NCBI RefSeq assembly: GCF_014839805.1
Contig: NC_051140.1
Span: forward strand, 12,173,826 to 12,237,825
From: Manduca sexta
Lineage: Eukaryota; Arthropoda; Insecta; Lepidoptera; Sphingidae
Length of the DNA stretch: 64,000 nt
Direction: 5' to 3'
This document shows positions 37,763 through 50,100 of the stretch, piece after piece (the stretch's first letter is position 1; every line of letters begins with the position of its first letter). The position numbers were made by a program, and so were the translations under genes. The notes beneath the pieces are model-generated. The model saw only the letters and a list, made by a program, of their open reading frames with translations. It did not search any database and was not told the origin of the DNA.

Positions 37763-38469
37763 TAAGGCTGGTATTATAGGTATTACTATAAACAGTTACC
37801 GCTTTATAATTATGGCTATTGCTGCTTCTCTCATTCAGTTACAGCCTATGTATGAAACTACATACAAATTATACTCATTGGTGCTCGTTGAAATGTTCGT
37901 AATGCCCAGATGTGTATGGATATGAATATCTATCATATTACTATTATCTATGTATTAATACTTTAAGAGAAAAAGTTGTACCCCTTTTTAAGTAGGTACA
38001 TTTTGCGCACGGAGGAGTGTGAGATTTGGCATAAATTAATTGCATATTATAGAGAGTGAGCGTGGAAATACAAAATTTATGTATATTATGTCATACAAAT
38101 ATATTATTAATTAAGACGGTCGAATTTGGACCACGGAACGATCTAAAGCTTTACCTACTGAAATGAAATGAATTCTTTCATGTCGGTTTCGAATTTAATC
38201 AATTTATTTATTTATATTTTGAAATTATTTACGTTTGAAATGTTATTGTTAATATGAAAAGCACGGTGTATTATGCATCAAAGAATAAGCTTTGGTACTA
38301 TTGTGAACCTTACCCTACTTACCTTGAACACAGATCTTTTATAATAGGTAGATAGTACAAAAATTATAAGCAATGAATGTAACATAATATTATTTTTAAT
38401 CCAAAGTGTTGCTTGATGATTCAAAACTCCAACTGTCTGCTTTTGTGGATAAATATAGCCTTTATAGAT

Positions 38470-39156
38470 ATTTATTTATTTATTTATTTATCAAATTTAC
38501 CAAAAATACAATTTTCCTTATGAACTAAGACAAATAACTTCGGTGGTAACATACTAATAATATTAAATTGAGATCATAAGACAAAAACAATACCTCGGCC
38601 CCTACACTAGGCACAGCCTGTATCGTAGGCGACTGATTTACATACCTAATTTAATGGAACTATATTGATATATATGGATGGCGATGAGACGAAGGGATCG
38701 GCCTTCTCGCTAGTACAGAAGGGATCGTTCGGTTCGCAAACGAAACACTTTTACATTTGCCCTCTATGTATAAAAATAAAAGGTAATCTACGTAATTGAA
38801 TGAATAAGCGTTTTTTTTTTAAATTAGTAAGTAATGAATACTAACTAATATGAGTTATAGGTACAACTCTTTAAGACCGAGGTGTATTGAAACACCTATA
38901 TTTTGGGTCCCCTTCGGAGGGGCTGGTTCGTCGCGAGCGTTAGTTTGCAGCCGTATAATTATTTAGGAGGTTCACGGAAGTGCACGCCTTACCTGTACGA
39001 TTTTTCATCAGGCGGCGCACGCGGTCCCGGCGATGGCGTCGCTGTCGATCACGACGCGCACGCGAAAAGGGCTTGAAACACTTCAAATCACGTCACCAAC
39101 AGTACATGCAAAAGCGTTCGGTCTCAAAGAGTTATTTGCGTATAAAAGCGAGCGTT
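38470..39156. mobile_element. LINE 3'-end fragment and other repeat debris
   Basis: Starts with a (TTTA)n tract, the 3' tail of a minus-strand LINE, inserted into unit B. GCCCCTACACTAGGCACAGC is a LINE 3'-UTR-like motif. GC-richer sequence at 38900-39150 is unassigned. No coding frame worth calling. Confidence 0.5.
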
Positions 39157-39410
39157 ATTTATTTATTTATTTAAGGACCTCCAACAAAGGATACACGGCA
39201 TATAATAAATATAATGTCGTAATATTGGTATAATTAACAATGTGACGTGCTTCTTCAATTAAAGGAGACCACAGCATGCAAATTTATGTATTAATACAGC
39301 GGCAAATATAAAAATATTTGTTACTAATAAAATTTAGAATAACAAACAAAAGGGATAAAACATAATAAGAAGTGACAAAACATAAAATAAAATGTGATTA
39401 ATTATAATTA

Positions 39411-42290
39411 TTAATTGTGAGTACGTAACAGTTGCAGGACTTGTTTCCTGTACTTAGAAATGTCCGTGATATCAAGGTCATGCGTTTTTGCAAGAGCATT
39501 ATACTGCCTACAGAGCCTTGGCACAGCAGCGAAGTGACCTAAGTTAGTTTTAGATAAGGGGATACTTAAAAGATTATATACGCTTTTTCATGGAATTCGA
39601 GCTGGGGCGTTAATACTCAGGACACTTACAAGCTTATTGCAGTCTAACTTACCATTAAACATCTTTTGCAAAAATAATAGATCAATCATCTTTCTGCGTG
39701 CGTCTAAGGTACTTATATTGTAGTACTTCAGGCGATCTGAGTAATGAGGTATTTCTGCGACTAATTGATCCCCATAAGAGAGGTGATATAGAAATCGTCT
39801 TTGCACACTTTCCAAACGTTTTATATAGACGTCATAGTGAGGGTTCCACACTACACTGGCATATTCTAGGATAGGAAGCACTAAAGCGTTATAAAGTATT
39901 ATTTTTGTTTTAGTTTCTTTAAATTCCTTACTATTGCGTATAACAAATCCGAGACTTTTAAATGCTTTCGAAGTTATGTTTAAAATATGTGTATCGAATT
40001 TCAATTTGCTATCAATCAAGATACCGAGATCGCGAATTGTGTCTACCTGTGTAATTTCCTGACCGTGGATGTAATACTTATTAGATTTAGTAATTTTGTT
40101 GCGCGTAAACTGGATGTAATAACACTTACTGATATTTAGGGACATTCTATTATTATTGCACCAGTCGTTCATTCTATTTAGGTCGTCTTGTAACTGGACA
40201 GTATCTAAATTTGATTTAATCGGTTTCATTATTTTAACATCATCGGCATATAGATAAAATCTGGAGTATTTAAAACAGCATGTGATGTCATTAATAAAAG
40301 CATTAAAAAGAATGGGTCCCAAATGTGACCCCTGCGGAACTCCAGATGTGGCCCGGAATGAATTAGAGGTATAACCGTTTACTACAACTCGAGAGAGCCT
40401 GTTTCTTAGGTAAGACGTGAACCATTGTAATAGTTTACCGCCTATGCCGAGTCCAGAAAGTTTATTAATTAGAATAGAATGGTCCACTTTACCAAATGCT
40501 TTACTGAAGTCCGTATATACGGCATCTACAGGGATACCCTTATCTACAGACTCCGTTAAAGCTGAAGTGTAGCACGTAAGATTGGTTGTGGTCGACCTCG
40601 ATTTAATAAATCCGTGCTGGTAGTCAGATATGTATTGTTTGAGATGCCAGGTTAGTCTTCTTGTTATTAGTTTTTCAAGAACTTTACCAAATATTATTAA
40701 GATCGATATAGGTCGATAATTAGAAACAATTTGCCTATCACCAGACTTGAAAATTGGAACCACTAAGGCTTCCTTCCACTCATCGGGGAAGATTCCTTCT
40801 GCAAGAGATCTATTAAATATTGATAGTAAAGGGGGAGTTAATGATTTCGCACATGTTTTAATAAAAATTGGGGGTATGTTGTCACAACCGGCGCCTTTTT
40901 TTGCGTCCAACGACTTCAGAGCCTTATGCACTTCGTCGTAACTTAAAGTAATTGTGCAAAGAGTGAATGAAGTTCTGTCACAATGTAAATGTACTGAATT
41001 ACTATTATTATAAGGTAAAATGTTATATACTTCTGAGAAGTTTTCAGCAAATAGATTACAGATATCATGCCCAATTGACGCAATTTTTTCTTTATAAACC
41101 ATTTTAGCTGGATAGGCACTAGAGTTTTTTCGCTTATTTTTAATAAAACTCCAAAATAGTTTTGAATTTTTAGATACTGCATACTCAATAGTACTTATGT
41201 AATCGTTATAACAGGTGATTTGAAGCCTATTGCATCTTTCACGTAGAATTTCGAATGATAATCGGTCTAAAGGATTATTATATTTTTTTATTTTGCGATG
41301 GTAATGGTGTTTCTCTTTGTATAAACGTATGAGATCGTGAGTGAACCAGGATGGATAGTTTTTACTACATGTGCGTTGGAATTGTTTTTTTTATTACTTT
41401 ATGCAAGACATCATAAAATTTGGCAACCATGTTATTAGTAGTGGCACATCCCTTGAATTCTATTTCCCAGTTTATTGAATCAAGTAGTTGTTGAGTTTTT
41501 TCATAATCCGCAGAAAAGTAATTTGGTCTGATTTTGTATGCTTCAGGGGAAAGTGTATTGTCTTTGTAAATTTCTAGATTAAACTCCAGCGAAGGATGCA
41601 ATAGGTCCTCATTAATTAAACTGTTAGTTGGGTGTATAAGATTTGTAATGGTTTGTGTACTGAGCACTAGATCTAACATTTTATGTTTGTTGTTTAATAT
41701 ATTATTATATTGATAGATATTATTAAATGCAACAAAATCAATCAAGGATTTAGCAGCTTCATTGTTTCCGAGTTGTTGGTGTAAACGAGAGCTATTGTTA
41801 TTATTTGTGGACGTCCAACTTATACTACTTAGATTAAAGTCTCCAACTATAACGCTCATTCCGTCCTTATCAATATCTTTTTGTGCAGAATTTATGAACA
41901 TTTGAAGACTATCCAAGACTACAGGTGGAGGGAAATATATTGCACACAAGTGGATTTTTTGTTTCATTTGTCCTTTAGATATTTCAATGCAAACCCATAA
42001 ATCCTCACAGCGACTTTCGAAGGAGGTTAACCTATAAGAGGTTAGGTGTTTCAATACAGCGATAAGGACTCCCCCTCCATCTTTTCGATGGCTATTAAAG
42101 GTAGTCTCACGATCACGCCTGTATACAATATAATTGTCACTAAACAGCTCGGAATCGTAAACGCCACCATTTAGCCAAGTCTCTGTAAGCATAATAACGT
42201 CATAATTATGTAAAAGAACATTATGATAAAACAATGTAGTTTTTGTTTTTAGACCACGGACATTCTGGTAATATATTTTAAGTGATGGAT
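39411..42290 (-). pseudogene. LINE ORF2: AP endonuclease + reverse transcriptase, broken
   Basis: The endonuclease part (about 42290-41365) shows YYQNVRGLKTKT, a MLTETWL catalytic-Glu motif, and VGDFNLSSISW. A frameshift and stop at about 41360-41370 separates it from the reverse transcriptase frame (about 41340-39588), which has TDFSKAF, SGVPQGSHLGPILF and LYADDVKI, i.e. an intact YADD site. An in-frame TGA at 39588-39590, probably a decayed CGA Arg codon, stops the frame about 59 codons short; the natural end is near 39411. The enzyme would nick target DNA and copy its own RNA; this copy cannot make it. Confidence 0.85.
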
Positions 42291-42369
42291 TGAATGTGAC
42301 TAAAGATATTACATAATAGCCTGCGTATTAGCAATAATATATGTTTTTAACGTTTAAGTAAGTGATTTT

Positions 42370-43450
42370 AACACAAGATAACTGTTAACAATTAAGCGTT
42401 CAGATTTTTCATCTCTTCTTATGTAGATGCGTCCATTGCGCACCCAAACAAATTTGTATCCCAGTTCTTTGGCGCGTAGCCGTGTTGCAGCGTGAAGTGA
42501 CTTGTTTTCGCTTGATAGGTGTTTTACTAAGTAAATCGGCTGTGGTTTGGCAGTAGCAATCCTAAGGTGACTAGTATTCAGTTTATCGGATTTCTTGTTC
42601 TTGTTAAATTTTATTGTAGCAGCAAGGAAACCATCTCGCTGTCGTGGTTGCTAAATTGAATGAGAACAGATCGTGGTCTCTTTCCATGGGGATCTTTTTT
42701 AGCCAGGCGCATACACTGAGGTACATTTGAGTCCTTTAGTGGATAATCAATAATGTTTGCTAGCTGGAGCACAGTGTTGAATAAATTTTCTGACTTGTTT
42801 TCCGGCAGGTTTTGTAGTTAAATATTATTAGCCCTGTTATATTGTTCCATTAAGGTTATCCGTTTGTTCAGATCATTTAGAGAATTTTGCATGGCAGTGT
42901 TATCCTTCTCTAATTTTTTTATCCTCTCCGATTTTTCTTCGATGGATGCTCTCATGTCTTCATATTTTTCATTAAAAAAGTTTAGGGATGTTTGAAATCC
43001 TGATATAAGGTCATTGATTTTAGTTAATTGTGTGCTAAGTACCTCCTGCAATAATAATTCCAGTTCCTGTCTGATAACAACGCGCAGAGTGCCGGCAGTT
43101 ATAACAGAATCATCTTTAAATGAATACTCTTGTTCAATGTTTGGCCGCATACTGCGGTTGGTGGCATTATTTTCTTGCAGTGCAATCTGTGACCGTCGAG
43201 ATTCGTCGATAGGGATACTATCATTAGAATGCGTGGAGGGGCGTATGGGTGTATTTGTATTATCGCTTTTTGGTTGTTTACAATGACAACCCGGGCATTT
43301 CCAATTGTCTCTTTGATTACTCTTCATGGATTTAAAATGTTTTTCCGTTATATTAGCGCAGAGTAAATCAAACCATAGTTGACATCCCATACATTGTAGG
43401 CATTGCCTGTTTTTTATAACATTCAAGCAACCCGCACAATTGTGAGGCAT
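42370..43450 (-). pseudogene. LINE ORF1: PHD-like zinc finger, coiled coil, FP-like domain, broken
   Basis: The N-terminus has a Cys/His zinc finger (CAGCLN...CLQCMGC...WKCPGCHC, about residues 5-57). Residues ~130-205 form a coiled coil (IEEKSERIKKLEKD). An in-frame TAA at 42818-42820 interrupts it. Downstream, the frame continues with a segment like the FP25K-like domain found in insect LINE ORF1 proteins (VPQCMRLAKKDPHGKRPRSV), then a frameshift near 42640 and a final GYKFVWVRNGRIYIRRD. Likely an RNA-binding chaperone in the live element. Confidence 0.75.
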
Positions 43451-43690
43451 TGTTTTCGTCGTAGTTAGTAGATGTGATCAAACTCTCAAGGAGCTTAAAG
43501 CAGTGCAACCAGCGGTATGTGTATAGAAATGTAAAATTGCGCTCGCGTTTTGGAAGCGCTGAGTCACGTAACACACACGTTAGGTTATTTATTTTATCAC
43601 TTGTAAGTTTTGAATATTCGGTTCAACAATTAAACACTCCAGTTCACTTTAACACTAATATGATTATAAAACAAACATTTCACACTTTTA

Positions 43691-44285
43691 TGAATTCCAA
43701 TCCAATCCAATTTATTTTATTTGGCTGTATCGTTTATACGATAATTATGCCAATGTCAAGTTTGAAAAGCATTGTCATTGGTAGAAGACACACGTGCTAT
43801 ATGTCAAAAAAGGTCTTAGGCCGGGTGAATATGAAAACAATGATAACATATACGAATGAAATAAAAAAGCAAAAGAAAAACCTTGAATAGGAATAATTAC
43901 TAAATTGAAAGTTCTTAGTAAAACTAAAATAATAATGTTAATTATATCAACCGTGAGAACTTTTATGAATTATATAATATTATCTATTTGTTCATGGGGC
44001 TGTCAGCGATGACAGCGACGTTGACGTTATCATCACTTCATGTGTATTTTGCGTATTTTTTGACAGCCAAAGCAATGGCTGCGGCGGCGGCGAGTAGCGA
44101 ATAGCGATGTTAATATGGCGCCCGCGCGCATGGTTCTGCCCGGGGCGCGTGCGACAGATAGGGTAGGCGTGCGAGTGTGAGGGAGAAGGGTGCGGAAATA
44201 GGAAAGACAAGGAAATAGGGAACAGACTGCCAACTAATAATCGCGACTTAAATTATAAAAAATGTGAAGTCATCATGGCGGAACC
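43691..44285. other. repeat-derived spacer between the LINE and unit C
   Basis: 43690-43720 is a (TCCAA)n/TTTATT tract, another LINE tail. 43990-44230 is a GC-rich patch (GCGGCGGCGGCGAG, GGCGCCCGCGCGC) that could be a transposon end or a CpG-rich element. No gene supported. Confidence 0.35.
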
Positions 44286-44366
44286 AAGGTCAATAGGTTT
44301 TTTTAAATTCAAAATGTCTTTCGCTGCTCTCCAGTTAAAGATTACTGTTGTTTTCGCCTTGTTTTT

Positions 44367-46423
44367 TAACCGACTTCAAAAAAAGGAGGAGGTTATCAAT
44401 TCGACGTGAATTTTTTTTTTGTATGTTTGTTACCTCAGAACTCGCTCATTTATGAACCGATTTGGAAAATTCTTTTTTTATTCGAAAGATTTTCTCTCCA
44501 GATTGGTCCCATAAAATTTTTTTCAAGATCGCTTCGGTAGTTTGGTTTTAAAATAAAAAAAACTAGAATAATTATGTCGTCCAAGAAAACGAAATCGCAA
44601 ATTTTGCTTTCCTGTGACGTATTTAGTTATGTTTTTGAATTGAGTCTGGTTGACTGTACTTCTCACATACTTATACATATAGCATAACATCTTTTCCCCG
44701 TGTCAGGGGTAGGCAGAAGCGTCACATTTCATCGCGATAGTCGTACTGTGTATGAAACATATCAGTTGTGTTTTTGGGTTGGGTTTAATTGACTCTACTT
44801 CTTACATACATACATATATGTATATAGCATCACACCTTTTCCCCTTTTTAGGGGTAGGCAGAGATGTAACACCACAGCGCGATAGTTGTAGTATGATCGA
44901 AATATATCAGTTGTGTTTTTGCGTTAGGTTTGCTTGAATCTACTTCTTACATACATATATATAGCATCACATCTTTTCCCCTTTTCAGGGGTAGGCAGAG
45001 GTGTAACATTGAGCGCGATAGTCGTACTGCGTGCGAAACACATTAGTTGTGTTCTTGTGTTGGGTTTAGTGGACTCTACTTCTTACATACATACATACAT
45101 ACATACATATAGCATCACACCTTTTCCCCTTTTCAGGGGTAGGCAGAGGTGTTACCCCACAGCGCGATAGTTGTACTGTAAGCCAAATATATCAATTGTG
45201 TTTTTGCGTTAGGTTTCCTCGAATCTACTTCTTACATAAATATATATAGCATCACACCTTTTCCCCGTGTAAGGGGTAGGCAGAGGCGTATAATTTCATC
45301 GCGATAGTCGTACTGCGTGCGAAACACATTAGTTGTGTTTTTGCGTTGGGTTTAGTTGACTCCACTTTTTACATACATACATATATGTAGCATCACACCT
45401 TTTACCCTTTTCAGGGGTAGGCAGAGGTGTAACATTTCAGCGCGATAATCGTACTGCGAGCGAAACACATTAGTTGTGTTTTTGCGTTGGGTTTAGTTGA
45501 CTCTACTTCTTACATACATACATATATATAGCATCACACCTTTTCCTCTTTTCAGGGATAGGCAGAGGTGTAACACCACAGCGCGATAGTTGTACTGTGA
45601 GCCAAATAATATCAGTTGTGTTTTTGCGTTAGGTTTGCTCGAATCTACTTCTTACATACATATATATAGCATCACACCTTTTCCCCTTTTCAGTGGTACA
45701 CAGAGGTGTAACTCCTCAGCGCGATAGTCGTATCGAGAGCGAAACACAACTATGCCATTGAGACGGTCTATTTTTTACTAACACAAAAGCAAAAATAAGA
45801 ATAATTTTAACAAAAATTAAACCGCCTTCAAAACCACTCAAAACCAAAAATAATTTCACATAACAAGTATATATTGGATACCAATTTTGGAGTCGGTGCC
45901 TAATTAAAATTGCTAGTTAAGCTAGATAAATACATTAACGAATATACGAAAACAATGTGCTGCTAGCGTACAAAGTCAGCAAGTCAGATCGTCACCGGAG
46001 ATAAACACATCGCCGTAGCACAGCAAATGGAAGCTATTAAGGAAATATTTAAATTTGTGAACTGTACACTACCCAAATTCTTCCCCTGATACATATAGCT
46101 GGTCAAATGTGGGTGTATTACACTCCCTGCCTCGAAAAAAGAGGAAATAAAAAGATGAAACACCATACATGTGCTTGGTATTACACCTTTCACTGTGTAT
46201 GTTTGTTAGTAGTACACGCAAACCTACTCTATTTTATTGATTTGAAAGAAATTTAGCTCATAGATGGACTATGCAACAAATATAGCTAACTAGCAATTTT
46301 AATTAGGCACCGACTCCAAAATTGGTATCCAATATATACTTGTTATGTGAAATTATTTTTTGGTTTTGAGTGGTTTTTGAAGGCGGTTTAATTTTTTGTT
46401 AAAATTATATTTATTATAATTAT
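44367..46423. mobile_element. TIR DNA element with ~140-bp tandem repeats
   Basis: Unit B shows the empty site (CCTTGTTTTTATTCATTGCG). The insert opens TAACCGACTTCAAAAAAAGG and closes near GAAGGCGGTTTAATTTTTTG; the ends are inverted copies of AACCGMCTTCAAAAA. It holds eight ~140-bp tandem repeats (44640-45750) and a pair of ~118-bp inverted arms (about 45799-45916 and 46289-46407) around ~370 bp. No ORF. The left end is that of a very common lepidopteran repeat. Its right-end module recurs after the putative transposase pseudogene at 60.6-60.8 kb. Confidence 0.8.
44640..45750. repeat. eight tandem ~137-148-bp repeats
   Basis: Each monomer has CTTACATACATA, AGCATCACACCTTTTCCCC, GGGGTAGGCAGAGG (at ~44706, 44851, 44988, 45136, 45273, 45414, 45554 and a decayed copy at ~45693), CGCGATAGTCGTACTG and GTTGTGTTTTTGCGTT. 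Confidence 0.9.
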
Positions 46424-47142
46424 ATTCATTGCGAATATATTTTGCTGATTATTCATTGAATGGCTCGACGAGTGAAATAAATTAATTCAACGTGGACGAC
46501 ATCTCCAAAGGTGTTTATAACTTTAGGTAAAAAGACTAGTCATATTTATATTTACTAATATCATATATAAAGTCCCGACCTTAATATAAAAATAAGTACA
46601 GGTAGTCAAGAAATAATTGTGTTTACATTATTATCTTATTCTAGCGGTTATACTGTAAGTCTTATATGCATGTTAAATGTAGGGTTTATCATTCGTATAC
46701 ATACTTATTGTAACGACAAAAAAATAAAAAGTTAATAAATAAATTATTTAAAAAAAATTTATTTATAATCACACCCCCTTATTCATAGACGTTATTTATC
46801 TAAGGACGGAGCAAACTTATGAATCAGAATAGTTGATAAAAAAACGGATTGCACATAATTTATTAGTAAATTATTATTTTTCTTGTAAGTCCAAAAATTA
46901 GGATAATATTAAACCGTTTAATAGATAAGAATGAAGAAGTCAGAAACTGCTAAAAAGATTTAGTAGGATTTTTGGTAGACACATTGACTACATCTTGGAT
47001 TTGTTTCTTTATGTCCTGGAAAAGTAGGTACATAGTCGGATTTCTACATCGGGAAAAGTATATTACCCAGACGGAGCCGTGAGCTATACTATAAATAACT
47101 GGGTAATAGATTGGTTAGGTGGTAACAACTGTTATGCTTCAT

Positions 47143-50100
47143 TTATCCGAGAATACCGCTAAATACTTCATAAGGTAAGCCTGTTCCGGGCCCTTCTCCG
47201 ATCGGTGTTTCTGGCTGGTAACCGTTTTCATCAGCTACGTAGTGCACTGTGTACTCCTCTCCGTCAGGTGCCACCCACGAGAAGCTGCCCCTTACTACAT
47301 AGATTTCGTTTTCGGTGCCTGCGTTCTTTAATTTTCCTTCTTGCTCCTGCTGTGTTCCATCAGATTGCTCAAAACTGAAAGGTCAAAATAAAATTTTATT
47401 AGCATTAATTTAATAGGATATGGGCGCGACTCTTCTTGGTAACTTCAGACTTTCAAGATTGGATATTGTCAACTTTGGTATGCAGGATAAGCTACGGATT
47501 TAGGCAGATCAAAGAAGCGCGTCGTATTTTGATCGTATAACGATGTATTTTTTACTATTAATTATTTATTATCTGATTTTAAATGCTTTTAGCTAAAAAT
47601 TTGCTTGGATGAGCCGGTTTGTTCATGGTAGTTCCATTTTGGCACAAGAATTCTACGTTAAATGACAGCTTGCTGTTTAGATTTTGTACGATGAGACTGC
47701 CGGAGGCCCAGTTCTGTTTATATTCGTTTTTTTTAAAGTCAGCAGTGCATCCATGACATTTCTAATATTGTGAGTGTTTATGGAGAGGGAACGTCTCACT
47801 ACATTGGTGTCATTTGGGTGTTTGCCCATGCAGTTGTAAAAAAATAAAAAGTAATAGAACAATATTTTTTTTTTAACCCAAATTACCAAAGGTTAGCGTC
47901 AACTCACAGAAAAATCGAAGTGAAAATGTGAAATAAAAATTTTGCGAAAAATTAATTCCATAAAATGGCCAACCGTCCCGCAAATTGCCATTTTAAAAAA
48001 ATATGTATGAGAAAGTTGATATGACTAGTTTTTTTTTATTTTTTGAACGTTTAATATTTAATTATAATTGCGTTTTTGATAATTCATAATTGTAGTTTTC
48101 ATTTCATTCCTTCTTAAATCTAACACGATTCAATCAGGTTTGTTTAGTCAAAACTACAAAATAGCAGATGTTATAAATTGCCATTTTGTATGCATAATGC
48201 ACCTATTTTCATAATCTCAGTTTACAAGCATTTATACGACCAAAATCAAAAATATCGTCATTATTCTGGAATAAAAAAGGGATCATGGAACTGTATTCTC
48301 TGTTCACCATGAATTTGATTAACGGGAATGGTATTACTAACTCTCAGAAATACGATATAATTAAATGTGTAAGGAAAATTATGTATGCACACGGGATGCT
48401 GCAAAATAAAGGTATTAATTATTAATCCTAACCACAAAGCATGTAATTAGCTGATTATCAGTTATTAGAAGAGGTGAACACAAACATAAGTCATGATTAC
48501 AATACGTTATTGAATTAATATATTTCGATTTCGAAATAATTTTATGGTTGAAAACTAATACTTTTGCTGTAGCTAGTCATGTTTAAGTTAAATATCGGTA
48601 CTACATAATGTTATATATTAAAATTAACCTTTTTTCCTGGATATAGGATCACATGAATTTTTTCTTCGCTTTCTATATAATTGATAAGTCAATACTTATA
48701 GCCTTTTTTAAGCTATTGTGTAAATATCTGACTTTAACATTTATTTAATGTAAAGGTAAAAACTATAAACAGATTTAGATGAGATTTGGTATACTGATAA
48801 ACGATATCCGGGATTAATATACAAGAAATATCTACTCCAAAACGTGGGATTTTTATGAGAAAGGTATTTCATTTTGGAGGAGTAGCGAGCTGTGTGTAGA
48901 AAATATGGATGGATCAATTATTCTTTGCCAAAACGTGTCCCCGATAATAAAAATTCGAAAAAACGCAAATTTCTTAAACTATACACTGTTTTTATACAAC
49001 ATCTATTATACATATGTATTATAAAACAAATTGCCATTTTCTGTCTGTATGTATTTTATCGATTTTCTCAAAATCTACTAAACGGATTTTTTGGAAATTT
49101 TGTATGGAGGTAGTTAAAGACCCTGAAAAGGTTATAGACTACTTTTTATCCCGGGAAAATATATAGCAGGACTTTTATCTCGGAAAACTCCTTTACGCGG
49201 GCGAAGCATAAACATTACAACACATGCATTTACTTGTATGTCCATATTAATTTAATCAAAACAAAAAATCGGTACCCAGGGAACGCTATTTGTACTCAGG
49301 TTTCACATTCTCTATGATATCTGCCTAATCAAAATCTATTGTATTTAACAAAAAAATTGATTGTGTAGAGAAGAATGTTTATGCACCCATATATTTAAGA
49401 TGGATATCATTTAAGGTTCAGGAATCCAACCAAACATGTTATAACGATAGTTCATATAATGGAACCGATGCCACAATGTCAAAGCCTGATACGAAATTAT
49501 TTATTCTTAGGTAATCGATGTCGAAAAATGTGTACCGATACACATTCTGAAATATTGGATTGTCACAATTCATACAGGTAGTTTCTAATTGATGCGTCAA
49601 TAGCCATGTCGTAGACGGATACATTTTAAGTTATTATATACATAAACTCATGCCGTTTATCCCCGAAGGGGTAGGCAGTGGCGTAACGGCGCATAAGTGG
49701 TCCCATGATGTTATGGGGGCGAGCCTATGGCCATATTAGGTACAAATTCTAAACTTCTGGCTGATACTGCGTAGAAAACAATAATATAATTTAGCCCGAC
49801 CCGGGAATCAAACCCGAGACTTCAGTATGGCAGTCGCTTTTATACGTACATATGTTAAATCTTAAATAATGTTTATTTTTTATTAAGAACGTGAACTAAG
49901 TCAAATCGTTTCTGCAATATATGATGTGCAGGGGCCTTATTCTCCATCCCGCACGTTATTTAAACAGTGGGTAACAAGCACGTAACACAACGCATCATGT
50001 TTAGGACTATAGAAATTTGGCTTACAGAATACCATTCCACGCACATTTCTCGAAGATAACATGACACGGCCGCGTTACGCGTTTACACTATCGTAGAGAA

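Larger units (their letters stand above)
31764..38469. repeat. segmental duplication unit B
   Basis: Shares sequence with unit C from AAGGTCAATAGG (31764; 44286 in C) and with unit A from about 32.1 kb. Includes CPR gene 5, the SINE fragment, two shared insertions and a Helitron. On the right it is cut at ATAGATA by a LINE tail (TTTA repeats from 38470). Confidence 0.85.
39157..43690 (-). mobile_element. CR1/Jockey-group non-LTR retrotransposon, decayed
   Basis: Order on the minus strand: ORF1 (zinc finger, coiled coil, FP-like domain), ORF2 (endonuclease, reverse transcriptase), 3' UTR, then a tail of TAAATAAATAAATAA. Both ORFs are broken. The 5' limit is approximate, where ORF1's upstream sequence meets another (TCCAA)n-containing repeat. 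No target duplication could be matched. Confidence 0.85.

Noticed and set aside
43990..44233. GC-rich frames of 66-72 codons on the minus strand
   Set aside because: Low-complexity His/Pro/Arg products with no start context or homology I recognise.
44640..45750. Regular repeats resembling a CRISPR-like array
   Set aside because: The monomers are homologous throughout with no unique spacers, and the DNA is eukaryotic.
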